A stretch of 64,000 bases of DNA from Trochalopteron elliotii (Eukaryota; Chordata; Aves; Passeriformes; Leiothrichidae), in NCBI GenBank assembly GCA_024734555.1, contig JANPWX010000080.1, positions 5,168,164 through 5,232,163 on the forward strand, written 5' to 3'. This document shows, piece after piece, positions 40,494 to 53,160 of the stretch. Below the pieces are notes generated by a model, which had not been told where the DNA came from, made no database searches, and worked only from the letters and a program-made list of their open reading frames with translations. Position 1 is the first letter of the stretch. Each line of letters opens with the position of its first letter. A program made the position numbers and the translations under genes.

Positions 40494-40812
40494 ACCCTGC
40501 AATTTTCAGAGCATTCTTGTGCACTTGACTTGGAATGTACAAGCCAAGAATAATTCTTGGGAGCGGTGTCCCCAGAAAATCCAAGCTCTTTTTAATAAAT
40601 GTAATGAATAATCAACTGTAAAGAAAAAATATTCTAAGAACTTCAGTGATTGATTAACCATACTGTTTTGAACCTCTCTTGTATAAATGAATGGGTAAAT
40701 GAATAAAATATACAGATTGCAGTTGCAAAATACAAAAAAGTGACATATGAGTGATGAAAGCAGGCTAACAGTAGAGTAATGCTTTTCATTAAGAAACTGC
40801 CTGCATATTCAT

Positions 40813-40956
40813 TAGAGCTAGTCGATTACTTAAAAAATACATTCATCAGATAATTTATTTGATGAATTTTACCATTATTTGTCAAATAATTTATTCAACA
40901 AAAAAAGGTAAAATTAATGGACTAGTGCATTTTTCAAATCTTAATGGACAGCTCTA
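40813..40956. mobile_element. hAT-like MITE, 144 bp
   Basis: The ends are inverted copies: TAGAGCT(A)GTC at the left and the reverse complement of TAGAGCTGTC at the right. Similarity continues inward (AAAAAT, CA, AATTTTACC). Flanks of 8 bp, atattcat (40805-40812) and atacttat (40957-40964), match at 6 of 8 positions, fitting an aged hAT target duplication. There is no coding capacity. An internal hairpin (attcatca/tgatgaat) also lies within. Confidence 0.65.
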
Positions 40957-41205
40957 ATACTTATTCAGTTCTGTACATTTAGGTTGATTCAGGATTAGTA
41001 ATACTGCTGCAATCAATGCAGAAAATTTTCCTGGCAAATCCATTACTGTGCTGTTTTCTCATATACTCACAGATTTTATGTACTTAATCTAGGCTATTCA
41101 AACTGAACATCTTTCTTATAAAAAAATATTCAAAGAATCTAAAATATTACATTTTCCTAAGCTTCAATAAAGAACATGGTCTGACGGACCATTGTTAACT
41201 TTTAC

Positions 41206-41238
41206 AAATAAAAATTAATAAATAAATAAATAAAAAAG
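41206..41238 (+). repeat. AAAT microsatellite
   Basis: Tandem aaat/taaa units ending in a short A run, in the 14.5-kb intron. Confidence 0.75.
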
Positions 41239-42631
41239 AAGCCCCTCTGAGGCCAGTCACATCACACTGATGTCATCAAGTCCACTGCCTCTTTGGGTAT
41301 CCTCACTTTATTATCCCTACTTTTCAGTGAAACATTGCATGTTCAATATTCCTGGCATTTCTTGATATTCTAAGAATTATTATCAAAAATGTTGCTTGGC
41401 CTCTGACTTCTGCCACAAAGAAACACAGCACCATCTCACATTTTTCAGTGAATATTTATGCTCGGAAAAATTCTGTGGGTTTTTTGGTGATAAATGCTTA
41501 GTTATGTTTCTTAGATGGATGTGAAAGATATACCCTACATTTACTCTATGTTTTTCAGAAAATAGCCATTTTAAACATTTTTTACATCTACTGTTATTTC
41601 TCAGTCTGCCTTTTTAGTGGAAATAAATTCCTACAGGGACTAGCAATGTCTTTATTATTCTTTTTTAAAGAGTAATAGTCCCCTTTTCATTAGCCCCTCT
41701 GTGGCTTCAGTTAAAGGTGTCCCCATGGCATTTCTTATGCCATTGTGGATAAAGTGGAGAGAATTAATTATATAGTGGCATTAAAGACTGAGTCTGCAGC
41801 TTTGCTTGAAACAGATTAGTTCAAACCACAGTGCTGTTCAGCAACAATACCTGCTGTGCTAAATAATAACTGAGTCAGAAAGTACTAGCCCTGTTCAGTG
41901 GACAGGATCATCTTAAATCTCCAAGACACAGCTTCCATATTGCCAAACCCAATGGATGCAATTTCTCAGCAAGGCCAGAGCTTTCACATGAATCAAGGTT
42001 TTACCTTCCTTCTCTCTGCCATTAAAGCCCCTATTCTATGGTCCCTGCAAATACGTAGAAAAAAGAGGGTGTGTCCATTAGTCATATTAGACTAATGTAA
42101 TTAGAAAAATTACTCGATCTCATGTCATTGCATAGTAACAAATTCATCACATAAGGCTGAAGGGTCCTTGAAGGATGTTCCAAACAAGTGTTTGCTTTTA
42201 AAAAAAAAACTTAGCAGTTCCCTAAGAAAAACTACATGAAGTTCTCTCTTGCAGTTCCTGAAAGAACACTAGACTTGAAACTCAAGCGTGTCCTCTGTCA
42301 CCCAGGGTGAACCAAGCAGACACAGCAGGGGAGGGAGCACAGGTGGATGTCAAGGGAAAGGAGAAGAGCACCTGCATGTGCCAGCTGGCTGCAAATTTCC
42401 TGAGATGCTCCATAGCTCAGTGCAGATTGATGTTTCACACATCCTCCTCCAGTTCTAGAAAGATGTACTATGTCCACCCTTTTAATGAATATATTTATAA
42501 TCAGCTTTTGTGGATTTTTTTTTTCAGGAAAGCCACAGAACTGACTGAAATAGGTTGGTTTTGTTTTTTTTATTATTTTTAGGGTTTTTTAATTGTTTAA
42601 TATCTTCTTTGTGCTTCTGTACATTCCCTTG

Positions 42632-43319
42632 TGTCCTGGTTTAGGGCAAATTTGGGAGGAACCCTCCGAAATGGTGCTCCTCTGGAAAGCAAGTCCAAAC
42701 AGCCCCTCCCCCTAGCCGGTCCAGGAAAAGAACTCCCTCAGAGAAAAAGTGGAAAAAACTATTTATTTAACAAACAAAATACCCACAAGTATAAAGAATG
42801 AATAATAATAATAATAATATGAAACAATAAAGCTCTCGCCGCTCTGAAGAGAGATGGCAAAACTGAGAGTCCATGCCAGGAGCTAACTTCGCTCCCTCAG
42901 TCTGTTTATCAGTCCCTTCGGTGCTGGAAAATGATGAGTCCAGGCCCGGTGGGCCACGGGCACAAGATCCCGGTGCTCCTCTGGATTTTTTCAGTCCAGA
43001 GGTGATTTAAACAGTCCCAAGAAAAAAAAAGGGAAAAACAGTCCAGGAAAGCTTCTTTGCTTCAAAGAAGAAGGAACAAAACAACAAACAAAAGGAAGAA
43101 TAAAAAACTCTCTCCAGCTGCCCTCCGTGCATCTGACGAAGAAAAAAAAAAACCCACACAGTCCCAAGGACGAGAGAGAAGATCCTGAGGAGTGAACACT
43201 GTTTTTAAAAACAAACTGCACGTTTCTTCTTTCCCTGCTCACTCTCAGAACCAGTCTTAAAGGTACAGAACACAGAACAGACGATGTGGGGATACAGGCA
43301 TCATAGTCACCCTAGGACA
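42632..43319 (-). mobile_element. Solo LTR of an endogenous retrovirus, 688 bp
   Basis: It starts TGTCCTGG and ends CCTAGGACA, with a perfect 5-bp target duplication CCTTG at 42627-42631 and 43320-43324. The ends and the gtggaaaaa(a)ctattta block near 42750 match the LTR at 8557, so both belong to one superfamily with diverged middles. A minus-strand AATAAA signal (about 42763-42770) suggests minus orientation, opposite to ADGRL4. A 5-bp duplication suits an ERVL-like or related class. There is no internal region. Confidence 0.85.
42799..42820 (+). repeat. AAT microsatellite inside the LTR
   Basis: Seven or so tandem aat units nested in the 42632-43319 LTR and absent from the related LTR at 8557. 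Confidence 0.8.
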
Positions 43320-44879
43320 CCTTGTTATAAGCACAATTACTATAAACATATACACTTACCCTAAACTCTTCATTGTAAGGACACTGTAGGTTTGCTTTAG
43401 GTAATTAACATAGACTGATGATGTCTTTTGGACTTTCTTAGTAATTACATAAATGGCTTTGTCCATATGACATATTTTCTCACTTGAATCATATTTTCTT
43501 CCACTATTCTACTGCCCCTTTGATTCATCCCTGACAGGCATTTAGAGAGGAGAATTTAAATTCACAATAGTAATTGCACAGGAATACTCTGCTTGGAAAT
43601 CTCACTTGGACACTGAAAGAAGTTTTTGTGGTTTCGCATAAGTCAGGCCATGGGATTTTGTGACCATATCTACAGCAGTATTATAGATATCTCTGAAAAA
43701 GCAAAAGGCCAAATCTTCAAGAGGATTTGGAAAATTGTGAAAGGTATGGATATCTTTCTGCCAAATATTCACACCTCCAAAAGAGAAAATACAGCTTGTT
43801 TTCAGACTTCACATCTCAGTCATGCTCCTGATACTTTCTCTTTCCTGGTAGCTCATCCAGTCACTGAAGCTACTTGTACTAAAAGATGATACACAACTAT
43901 TTCACTCCTCTTTGCCATGTAAAACTCCTTCTGCAGGGTTCCTGCACAAGGCTCCAGATGCAGCCTAAGAAAAGTTTCCATGTATGCAAGGAAACCATAG
44001 GATGGGAGCAATGTGTAACCTCAACTTTTTGATGCACCTTGAATCAGTTCATTAAACAGATAAACTGGTTTATGTCCCTCCCAACTCACAAGACATTACA
44101 CCTTCTCAAAAGCTTCTTGGAAAAGAAGAGTAAACTTAGGAATTATTTACACTGTGAGAAAAAATAGACCCCAGTCCTACCACTGGATCTAACTGGGGTA
44201 ACATTTATGGCTGAAGTCATGTACAGCTCTGTTGGTTCATCCCTCCTGCCCTTGGCTGCAGAACTGATGGTAAATAATGTGTTTAGTTCTGCAATCCAAT
44301 AAGAAATAACCTTGAATCCACAAGTCTGCAAAGCTGCTTACCCTGACGAAAAGCATGGAAAACCCATTTATTTATTTATTTACATCTTCTTTTAACTGTT
44401 CTAGAAATATAAAGGAAACACTTGAGTCTAAATCTATAGCTTGAAGTACGTAACAGAAAACTTTGAAGCATTCATAAATAAAAAGCAATCCTTTTTGAAC
44501 TTTTTTCTCGCTTGAGTCAGGATTTGTAATGAACTCATTTGGCTGTGTTTTAACTTTTAAAACAAGTAAAATCATTAAAATCTTAGAAGCATAAAATTCT
44601 ACCACTGAATAATTGAAAATATTTCCCAAAAATACAGCCTAAAGGGGGTTCATTAATGTTTTTGTTCCATTTCTTACTCCCAGATAAGACTGCTGTTGTA
44701 TACTTAAAGCATTCGAGAAGATATATTCACTGGGGACATGGTAATGAGATAAATCAGCCAGGAGACAAACCCTGACTGTTTGACTGCCAGCTTGTGTCCA
44801 ATTTTATGCAATTAATATGGCATACATTTTCATTTTGAAGCTTAAACTGTTGTATTGTTAATAGCTTAATTCTGTTCTC

Positions 44880-45070
44880 CCCTGACTGAAATAACGATGA
44901 CCCGCTGAATGTTGTGGTTTTACCCAGCCATTAACCATCCAGCCAGAAAGACAGAAATGTATTGCTCTCTGTGGCAGAACTCAGACCATCACAAGCTCAT
45001 TAATTCAAACGCTCATAATGAGGGTCATTGTACAGACTGATACAGATACAGCCGCTCTGAACTTCAGACA
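44880..45070. promoter_or_regulatory. Candidate conserved non-coding element
   Basis: A balanced-composition stretch with several CpG sites and homeobox-like TAAT cores (cattaattcaaacgctcataatg near 45000), in AT-rich intron. There is no repeat hallmark. Weak inference. Confidence 0.2.
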
Positions 45071-48049
45071 TTTTTTGAAAGAGCCAAATTCAATATGATA
45101 TATGTAAAAAATTCAAGTATATGCCTAAGAGAGCAGCAGGAGAAATTTTCTCATTCTTTTTTGTGAGATCTGACATCAGCATATAGATGGTTTCATCAAT
45201 TATTGAGACAGAGACTAAGAAAGGAAAAGGGAATGATTTGGGGGTTTCATTTTTGAAGTTTGAATGTAAAGTGCTCAGACTGAATCAGAACTAGTATGTC
45301 TGAGTCTTTAGAATTAGCTGCCTCTTTCTTATACCTTCTCTTCTTTGTAACACTAGAGAGCCTTTAAAGGCTGGTATTTGAAATGTTTAATAACTTTTCA
45401 AAGGCTGGGGTGTATCTTTTACACAAAGATATCCTACATGAAATTCCAAATTCCTTTTTCATTCTATAAATAATGTGCATTGGAAATAGTCTCAAAACCT
45501 CAGTGTCATATTAAACAATTACAGCAGTGTTTGAAAAACAAAACTGTCTTTAGAAAATCCTGGATGAGGAACTGGGGGGTGAGGGAAATCCAGGTCTTTC
45601 TGCTCCAGTGAATATTTAATTATTTATATGGCATGGAATAGATCCAGCAGTAACAGTAGCAGTGAATAACTATACAGAGCATGGAGAAACCAAGGGTCAT
45701 AGCCTAGTCTGAATATTAAGTAAAACAGAAAATTGTGCCCCACGTCTCCAACATCCTGTATAAATGTGCTGTCCACAGGGATTTTCATTGTTCAGAAGTG
45801 TCCTTTCTGGTTTTATTCACAAAAGCTATCCCAGTCAGGAAGCCTTTCCCAGTGAAAACACAGTCTAAAACAGTAAATGTCTTTTAGTGCTAATGAACTG
45901 ACATTTTTCAAGAAAAAATGTATTGGACTAAATTTTTTGGAATGCCCTGTCCTGATCTATTTAATTTCACCAGAAGTCCAGGTGCTAACTGAACTACCTC
46001 CATGAAAGACAGACCATTCCCCTCTGAGCTTTCAAGTGCTCTTTGTCCTGCTTTAAAAAAAGGAGGGGGGGAAGAAGGAAAAAAGCTGTCTTAGTTGTCA
46101 AATTTGACAGCTTTCAGCTACCTTGAAGGGGCAAAATGATGATAGATCACTTCACTCAATGTCTTACAATTTAATTGTAATTAATTATGAAAGAAATTAC
46201 AGCTCTTCAACATGAGTGCAAATATTTTTATTTGCAAGTTATATTAAATTTTGTGTAGCTCATCCTATTCAGTGTTCAACTAACAAAAACTATCATTCTG
46301 TATCTACACAGAGAGAGTTTCATGCATTGTGAAGCACTAACATCATATTTACTTGAGGACAGAACACTACATTGCTCTTCCAGTATGTAAAATATGTACA
46401 TTTAAGAGTGGAATTAAGGACCTATTTTAAATATAGCTGTTGCTAGGCAATGTGCTATTAGCAGAACTCCAGCAGCCTGGAACATTTCAGATTTTAGGAC
46501 CTACATGCTCATTTTTTATATTATTACTTAGTTTCCAAAATGCTAGCAATCAACAGAGAAGTTGGTAATTTGCTTAGACAATAGATGAGATTGTTCCTCA
46601 GGGCTCTCTGCTGGGCAGTCCCAGAGCTGATAGGAGCAGCATCCAGAGCAACAGCAGCTTGCTCTGTCCATGCCTAGCTTTCCTTTCCTGCAGAAGCACC
46701 TGTTCAGGTAGCCATGGTAGTAGGGAGAGAGAGGGAAGAACGCTAATCTGCAAGCAGATTTTCAGAGCTATCCTAGATGTAGGTGGAGGTGGGTTAACTC
46801 CACACACTGCTTTTCCCATCCTATTCTAAAATACATATGATTGATTGAACAGATCTCCCCAGGCTAATTCCTTTGGCAAAGCTTCCTTGTTGTTGACAAG
46901 ATGATTAGGAGAGCACCAGGAAATTTCTTCGAGTTATAAATTGCTTATTCTCTCCTTCAAGAGGAAATTATCCAGATTAATGCTGTGGGTCAGATCTGAT
47001 CCTAGGACTTGTACCACTCCAGATTGCTCTGAACTTCCTTGTGTGCCTGCTGGACCTAACCCACCAACATCACAGTTCTGAATGTGGGAACTGTATCATG
47101 GAGTTAAACAACTGCAGGAAATTTTCACTGTCCTGCTCTTTACCACAATATGCATCCATGACACATCTAAGTGCTAATCTGCAGAGCAGAACCTGCAGCA
47201 GTGTCCACTATTGCCTGTGAACATCTTGGGCCTGCCATTATCTGTGATGTGTATTGATAAAGCCTTCACAGTGCTGGTGCAATGGGAGTTTTACTGTTTA
47301 ACTGGTGTTCTGCATATTGGCTTAATGGGGCCAGAAGTCACTCCAAAACCCTAAATCCTTCTGACCCTTTTCATATGTGATGTCCCAGAGAGAGATATAC
47401 CAAATACTTACATCCTTCTTTTAAACTCCATCTTGGGAGTACAATATCACCCAGCTCATGGAGGTTTGTGTCTCCTTAGGGATTATCCAGTGTTATACAG
47501 CTACATAAATGTAGTTGCCCATATCTACAGAATCTTGATTTTATGACATCCTAATAATTGCTCTTGTTCAATGTCTATTTCATACAATGTATTTTAAGTT
47601 TTTCATTTGTTCATAAATATACCACAACATTTCTAGGATTTAAGAAGGCTAAAAATACTTTAACAAATATCTTTAGGGAGACTTGATTCCCTGAAGATGC
47701 TGTGAGTGGAAGCTTTTCTGTATCAGTCCTTGACTTTGATTAACCACTTAAAAAAAAAAAAGGAATAGATTAATTATTAAAATTAGTCCTGTAGTGCACC
47801 TGAGCAATGATGAGTGAAACATGATTCCCACTGAATTGTAGAGGAGGCAGGGCTGAGGATGCTCAGCACTTCAGAGAATTGCCCTGGTAGGGAGAAAGTC
47901 AGAGGTTTGCTTTGTAAAATGGTAAGGACCAAGTGCACTGTTTGCCCAATAGCAGTCTGGAGTGATTTGTTAAATAAATAAAATACAAAAAAATTATTCA
48001 GTTCAGGGCTTGGAATCAATGCAATTCCCCTCTAGTCTATTAGACTTGC

Positions 48050-48420
48050 CGAGAAGCCCCTCTCAGGACACGCAGCAGTTTCTCTGACTGCTCAGCCATG
48101 TAATAGCACTGAAAACAAAGGCGCCAGAACTTGCCGTGTCACTGTAACATCGTTATTCACTCGATAAAACTGTGGCCATGCCACAACATCTCACGCTCCA
48201 GGTTTGCCCCAAGCTGCAGACTAACTGTGCTCATTATTCAGGTAACTGGTCCCCAGGCTGGCCCTCCCCAGTCCCAAGCAGAGCCTGTCCTGGGCTTGGT
48301 TTCACAGCTGCCTGCACATCCTGCTCTGCTCCAGCTCTCTCCCTCTCCGGAGACAGCGTGCCTCGTGTTTGCCATTTCGCTCTCATTCACCTCGCCTGTC
48401 ACCTTAAGGCAGTCTTAATT
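48050..48420. promoter_or_regulatory. CpG-containing, GC-richer stretch in intron
   Basis: Several CpG sites (ggcgccag, gccgtg, atcgtt, ctcgat, cacgctcc) are clustered at about 48110-48210, followed by a C-rich part. Two overlapping open frames cross it, but neither resembles a known protein. It may be a regulatory element. Confidence 0.25.
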
Positions 48421-49807
48421 ACAATATCATTGAAGGTTTATTCAACAAGATCTTAAGACTGTGGTTTAATTACAAAAACGAAAACACATGATTACAACCA
48501 AAGAAAGTATAAAACAATATTTGGCTGTAAGGAGCAATTGAAACTTTTTAGATGTTTCAGTGTATCTCATACAGAAGCCCCTCTGCGACAGACGGAAAAT
48601 TAGGGGATCCAGGATTTCTGGTGTACATCTATATTTTAGATTACTTTTACAGTCTACTACCTCAGTTTCTGCTTGTGTGAAACTCAGTTTTGGATACAAA
48701 TTCAAATGTCTAAAGTGCTTGTATCTTTGCCCAGGTATTTTAAGTGATTTGACTTTTCATTCCATTTTTTGGAACACATATAGCTCTTTGGGGATATCAG
48801 TTCTATTTCGCCTTTAGTCCTAGTAAGTCCAACTTATTAGTGTTCATACTCAGCCCTGCCATCCAATATGAGCTTTTTACTTTACATTTCCCAGAAATAG
48901 TTGAGGCCATTGGTATGTTCATAGCAAAGAACATGCCAAGTATCAGGTTGAAGCAGGATGCATTAATTTTAGGATACCTTTTGGGATACCTTTTGGATTA
49001 CCAGTCTTTTCCAAAGGCCACACTCGACACATTGTTTACATTAGCTAGGGTTTTTTCTCCTGGATTTACCCATGAGTTCATGCTGCTGTTTTCCCTCCAG
49101 TTTTGCTTCATTTCTGTGTCACAAGATAGATACTACAACTTTCTTGTTATCCATTTCATCCCCCCTCAAAGGACAAAATGCAGTTCCAGAGGCTTCTGAC
49201 TTAGGTTGAAGTATTGTGTAAAGCCAGTCTATGCACTTTCAATTTGCTAGAGAAATTTTTTATTAATGGACTGCTTAAAAGTGGGGCAAAGGCCGACTTA
49301 AGACTTTAATAAATCTTGGAAATGACCGGGTGTTTCAGAAGTTAAGTTCACCCTCATTACCCTGTAACACTACCTCCTGTGAGGCTACCTGAGACATATT
49401 GTACAATAATTGTGTTCTGGCAGCTGACTCCAAGAAGCTGGTGTTAACCTCTCCTGTTCCCCTGATACATACAGATTATTCCCATTAGAATGGGTTGGTG
49501 AATGAAAAGATCATAGTTAATGGGTATTACTCTAATGCAGAAGGCCAAATCCTATTATCCTGTGAAACGGACAGTGCAAATAGTATTTGTGTAAAGGAGC
49601 CCCACTGGGACGAGGAGAAATGGAGCCTGCTGCCCACCCCATCCTTGTTCAGCAAAACCTTGCCAGTTCTGCAGCTGTTTTTGTGAGTGAGGGGGGTTGG
49701 CCCATAGAGCTTCTCACAGAACCTGTTTCTGGCAGTTTCTAAAGAAGCAACAGTGTGTTTCCATGCTTATGGTACTTTGATCACATTTCCCGCTACCTTT
49801 TTCAAAT

Positions 49808-50207
49808 NNNNNNNNNNNNNNNNNNNNNNNNNNNNNNNNNNNNNNNNNNNNNNNNNNNNNNNNNNNNNNNNNNNNNNNNNNNNNNNNNNNNNNNNNNNNN
49901 NNNNNNNNNNNNNNNNNNNNNNNNNNNNNNNNNNNNNNNNNNNNNNNNNNNNNNNNNNNNNNNNNNNNNNNNNNNNNNNNNNNNNNNNNNNNNNNNNNNN
50001 NNNNNNNNNNNNNNNNNNNNNNNNNNNNNNNNNNNNNNNNNNNNNNNNNNNNNNNNNNNNNNNNNNNNNNNNNNNNNNNNNNNNNNNNNNNNNNNNNNNN
50101 NNNNNNNNNNNNNNNNNNNNNNNNNNNNNNNNNNNNNNNNNNNNNNNNNNNNNNNNNNNNNNNNNNNNNNNNNNNNNNNNNNNNNNNNNNNNNNNNNNNN
50201 NNNNNNN
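49808..50207. other. Assembly gap of 400 N
   Basis: Exactly 400 unknown bases, immediately followed by a TTTCC microsatellite. The open frames spanning it are artefacts of N translation. No ADGRL4 exon is missing here, because the flanking exons join in phase. Confidence 0.98.
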
Positions 50208-50252
50208 TCCTTTCCTTTCCTTTCCTTTCCTTTCCTTTCCTTTCCTTTCCTT
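50208..50252 (+). repeat. TTTCC microsatellite at gap edge
   Basis: Nine pure tandem tttcc units abut the gap. The tract probably continues into the gap and caused the assembly break. Confidence 0.95.
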
Positions 50253-50549
50253 CATCTCTCCTTAGGAAAAATAATCTCAGCAGGAAATCGAGGAGATTTA
50301 CCCATAAAATCAATAAACATTTGCAGACTGTTGGTAGTGATACTGTCAAGATAAGGTAGGGTTGCATCCCTGTTTGATCAATGTTTATTTCAGGGCTCAT
50401 ATTTTTTTAATAGAAGTGAACCAAAACAGGGTAGGTTTTTTCCCCTCCTGGCATGGAGTTCTGTAGATTTCAGATACACAGAAATTTTGTCTGACTTGTT
50501 TCATTTTAATGTTTAACAGTTATTGGCATTCAAAAGTATCCTGGTTTGA

Positions 50550-50672
<123 letters not shown>

Positions 50673-52239
50673 TAAGTTTGCCATTCTGTACAAATTCTAC
50701 CTTCTGTAGGTTTAAACACAGACAGAGATGATATTGAGTATTCAAAAGTAACAGTTTAAAATCCTGAGATTAGTAGAAAAAGAAAAAAACTTTTTCTGTT
50801 ATTACCCTTATATATATATCTGGATGTAAGTTTTGCAGTCATTACTCCCACAGAGCAATACCTTGTATGATAGGGTGTGTTTGAAAGATGCACAATGAAA
50901 ACGAGTGGCCCATATCAACCAGAGGGTAAAGGCTGATGGCAGAGTTAAAGAATCAACTGTCCCTTTTTCTTAAGTATTTTCCACAGGCTCTATGCAAGGC
51001 AAAACAGAATTCAAAACTATGCCTGAAATGGGACCAAAATATTTGCCTTGAAGTAGCAAGTGAAAAGAGATTGGAGCCATTCATGTTACTTGGGAAAAGT
51101 CTGCAGTAGGACATTATGTTTCTGTGGCACTGGGGGGATGGAGCAGATTCTTTACTTTGCATGCTGCTATGATTTTTCCATCAACTCACTCTCTTTAAAA
51201 CTGATTTATAGGGACCTTGAAAATCGTTTGTGCAGGAAAAGCTGAAGTGTACTACAGGGAACATTGAAAACAACTTAGTGTTTGTGTTGCTTAGGAACAC
51301 TCCTGCAGTTTCAACGCATCGCACTAGATTTATAGTTAGGATTTAGCAATTGTTTGATTGATTACTTTCTCTTATTCCTCACCTTTCATAGCTTCGTGTG
51401 GTGACCTGTTTCTAATGAAGCTGAAAATTATTCATTTTCAGGACAACAGTGCTAAAAATGTCTGCTGTTCAAAAGAAGTCCTGCAATGACTGAGCTGAGA
51501 ATGAATAAGAAAGTAATCAGTGGCTTCATTTCCAAGACAACATGCTGTAATTTGCTCAAGTCTGTGAACAGCGCTCTACAGCATCTTGGAAAAAAAAATC
51601 ATAGCAAATCAGTTCCTACAATTTTAAGACAGCAATATGCTGACCCAGAAACTATTTGAGAGTACTTGTGTTCTAAAAACATTTTTTTAAATTATTTTTA
51701 TCATTTTTCTATTTTTAAGAGACAGAATTTAAAAGAGTCTGGTTTTACAACTTGCACTGTCCTCTGCAGTGAACCTGAGAGGCAGCCTGGGAATCCTTTG
51801 ATGTCATGCACATGCACTGACCTAAGAGTGTACTGAACCTTTTTCTGGGTTATTTTTTTTGAGGAAGATAAGGGGAAGGAGGAAAAGTGGGGGAATGCTT
51901 CATAACAGACATATGTTTTTCCTTGGGGAATTACACTAACAGTAAATTTAAATCAAATCATATGGTGCTGCAGTACACCAGCGAAAACATATCTGAAGAT
52001 TAAAGAAGTCAGTGTTTTAAGGCCCTCCAGTTTTACTCCTTTGCTCTTCTGAAGTGATTATGTGACTTTGCTCATGCTACAGTGCTACAGCACACCCTGA
52101 AGAGCAGCCCCTGCACTTACACTTCTCAGGCCTTTGCAGCTGTGAAAAAATTTCCAAGGCAGCATTCACCACCTAAACTGGAGAAAAAGACAAGTAGCCT
52201 GTGCCTGCATGTTGCTCACAATGTTTTCTTCCTGTCCAG

Positions 52240-52408
52240 ATCCTGTGCTCGAGGTGCCCTTGCTCTCCTCTTCCTCCTTGGGGCTACCTGGATTTTCGGG
52301 GTCCTCCATGTGGTCCAGGGATCTGTGGTTACTGCCTATCTTTTTACAATTTTCAATGCATTCCAGGGGATGTTCATCTTCATATTTCTTTGTGTATTGT
52401 CTAGGAAG
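52240..52408 (+). CDS. ADGRL4: ADGRL4 exon: TM6 and TM7
   Basis: The exon has 169 bases, phase 2 to 0, and encodes the last base of R599 plus residues 600-655. The acceptor is ttcctgtccag and the donor gtaagt. TM6 contains [11 protein letters not shown], the adhesion-GPCR toggle region. TM7 contains N-A-F-Q-G-M-F-I-F, the family's characteristic TM7 motif. The exon ends at the start of the cytoplasmic tail (L-S-R-K). Confidence 0.97.
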
Positions 52409-52852
52409 GTAAGTATCCTACTCCGTGTGGGAAGTGACTCAGTCTCATGTCCCTGCTCTGTCCACGTGCCCTGAGGTTGAGCTTCTGCCTTCAGTGGAGG
52501 CAGAACTTCTGTCCAATTTTTATATTCTCACATATTTTCTCTAGTTTTAAAACTGAAGTATGAAACACGAGAAAATGGGGCTTTTTAACTGTAAAACTGC
52601 TTAGTTATACTGGCATTAACCTGATGAAATTATACAAATGTGTGCAATAAAACTTCCTTCCAGTCTTTTCAATTAGGAGCAACATTCACCCACTCCACCC
52701 TGGGATGATACTTCCCGCAGTGTTCTGTCCTGAAGTAAAAGCCAGACCCACCTTAAAACATCTAGTGACAGTACCAGTACAGAATGAGTTCAAAGACATA
52801 CAGACCTATTAATAAATCTATTTCATAACTGAATTCAATATCTTTATTTCAG

Positions 52853-52915
52853 ATTCAGGAGGAGTATTATAGATTGTTCAAAAATGTTCCTTGCTGTTTC
52901 GGCTGCTTGAGATAA
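52853..52915 (+). CDS. ADGRL4: ADGRL4 final coding exon: cytoplasmic tail and stop
   Basis: The acceptor is ctttatttcag. Twenty codons (residues 656-675, I-Q-E-E-Y-Y through C-C-F-G-C-L-R) are followed by TAA at 52913-52915. The tail looks identical to remembered mammalian ADGRL4. Three clustered cysteines are candidates for palmitoylation, which is an inference only. The tail is very short compared with the latrophilins ADGRL1-3. Confidence 0.96.
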   Translation: MQEEYYRLFKNVPCCFGCLR

Positions 52916-53154
52916 AGGGAAGGAAAACACCCAAAAAGCATCTCAGCAGAAGGAAGAAGCAACCTACATGGTGTTGTAATGGATATTACTGCAAAATATG
53001 GTATTGTGAAACCATGAAATGACCCAGTGAGCAGGCATATCTCTTAACTGAATTACTGGTTTTGTACATACATGTGCATTCATGCAGAACATCTGTATTA
53101 TTCTGTATACTAACAGTATACAAAACAAACTGGATCATTGCAAAACAAATTATT

Positions 53155-53160
53155 AATAAA
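53155..53160 (+). terminator. Proximal polyadenylation signal AATAAA
   Basis: A canonical hexamer 240 bp after the ADGRL4 stop codon. It could produce a short 3' UTR form. Confidence 0.4.

Noticed and set aside
49714..50400. Long open frames of 162-228 codons on both strands
   Set aside because: They are mostly translated Ns from the assembly gap plus the TTTCC microsatellite, with no real coding content.
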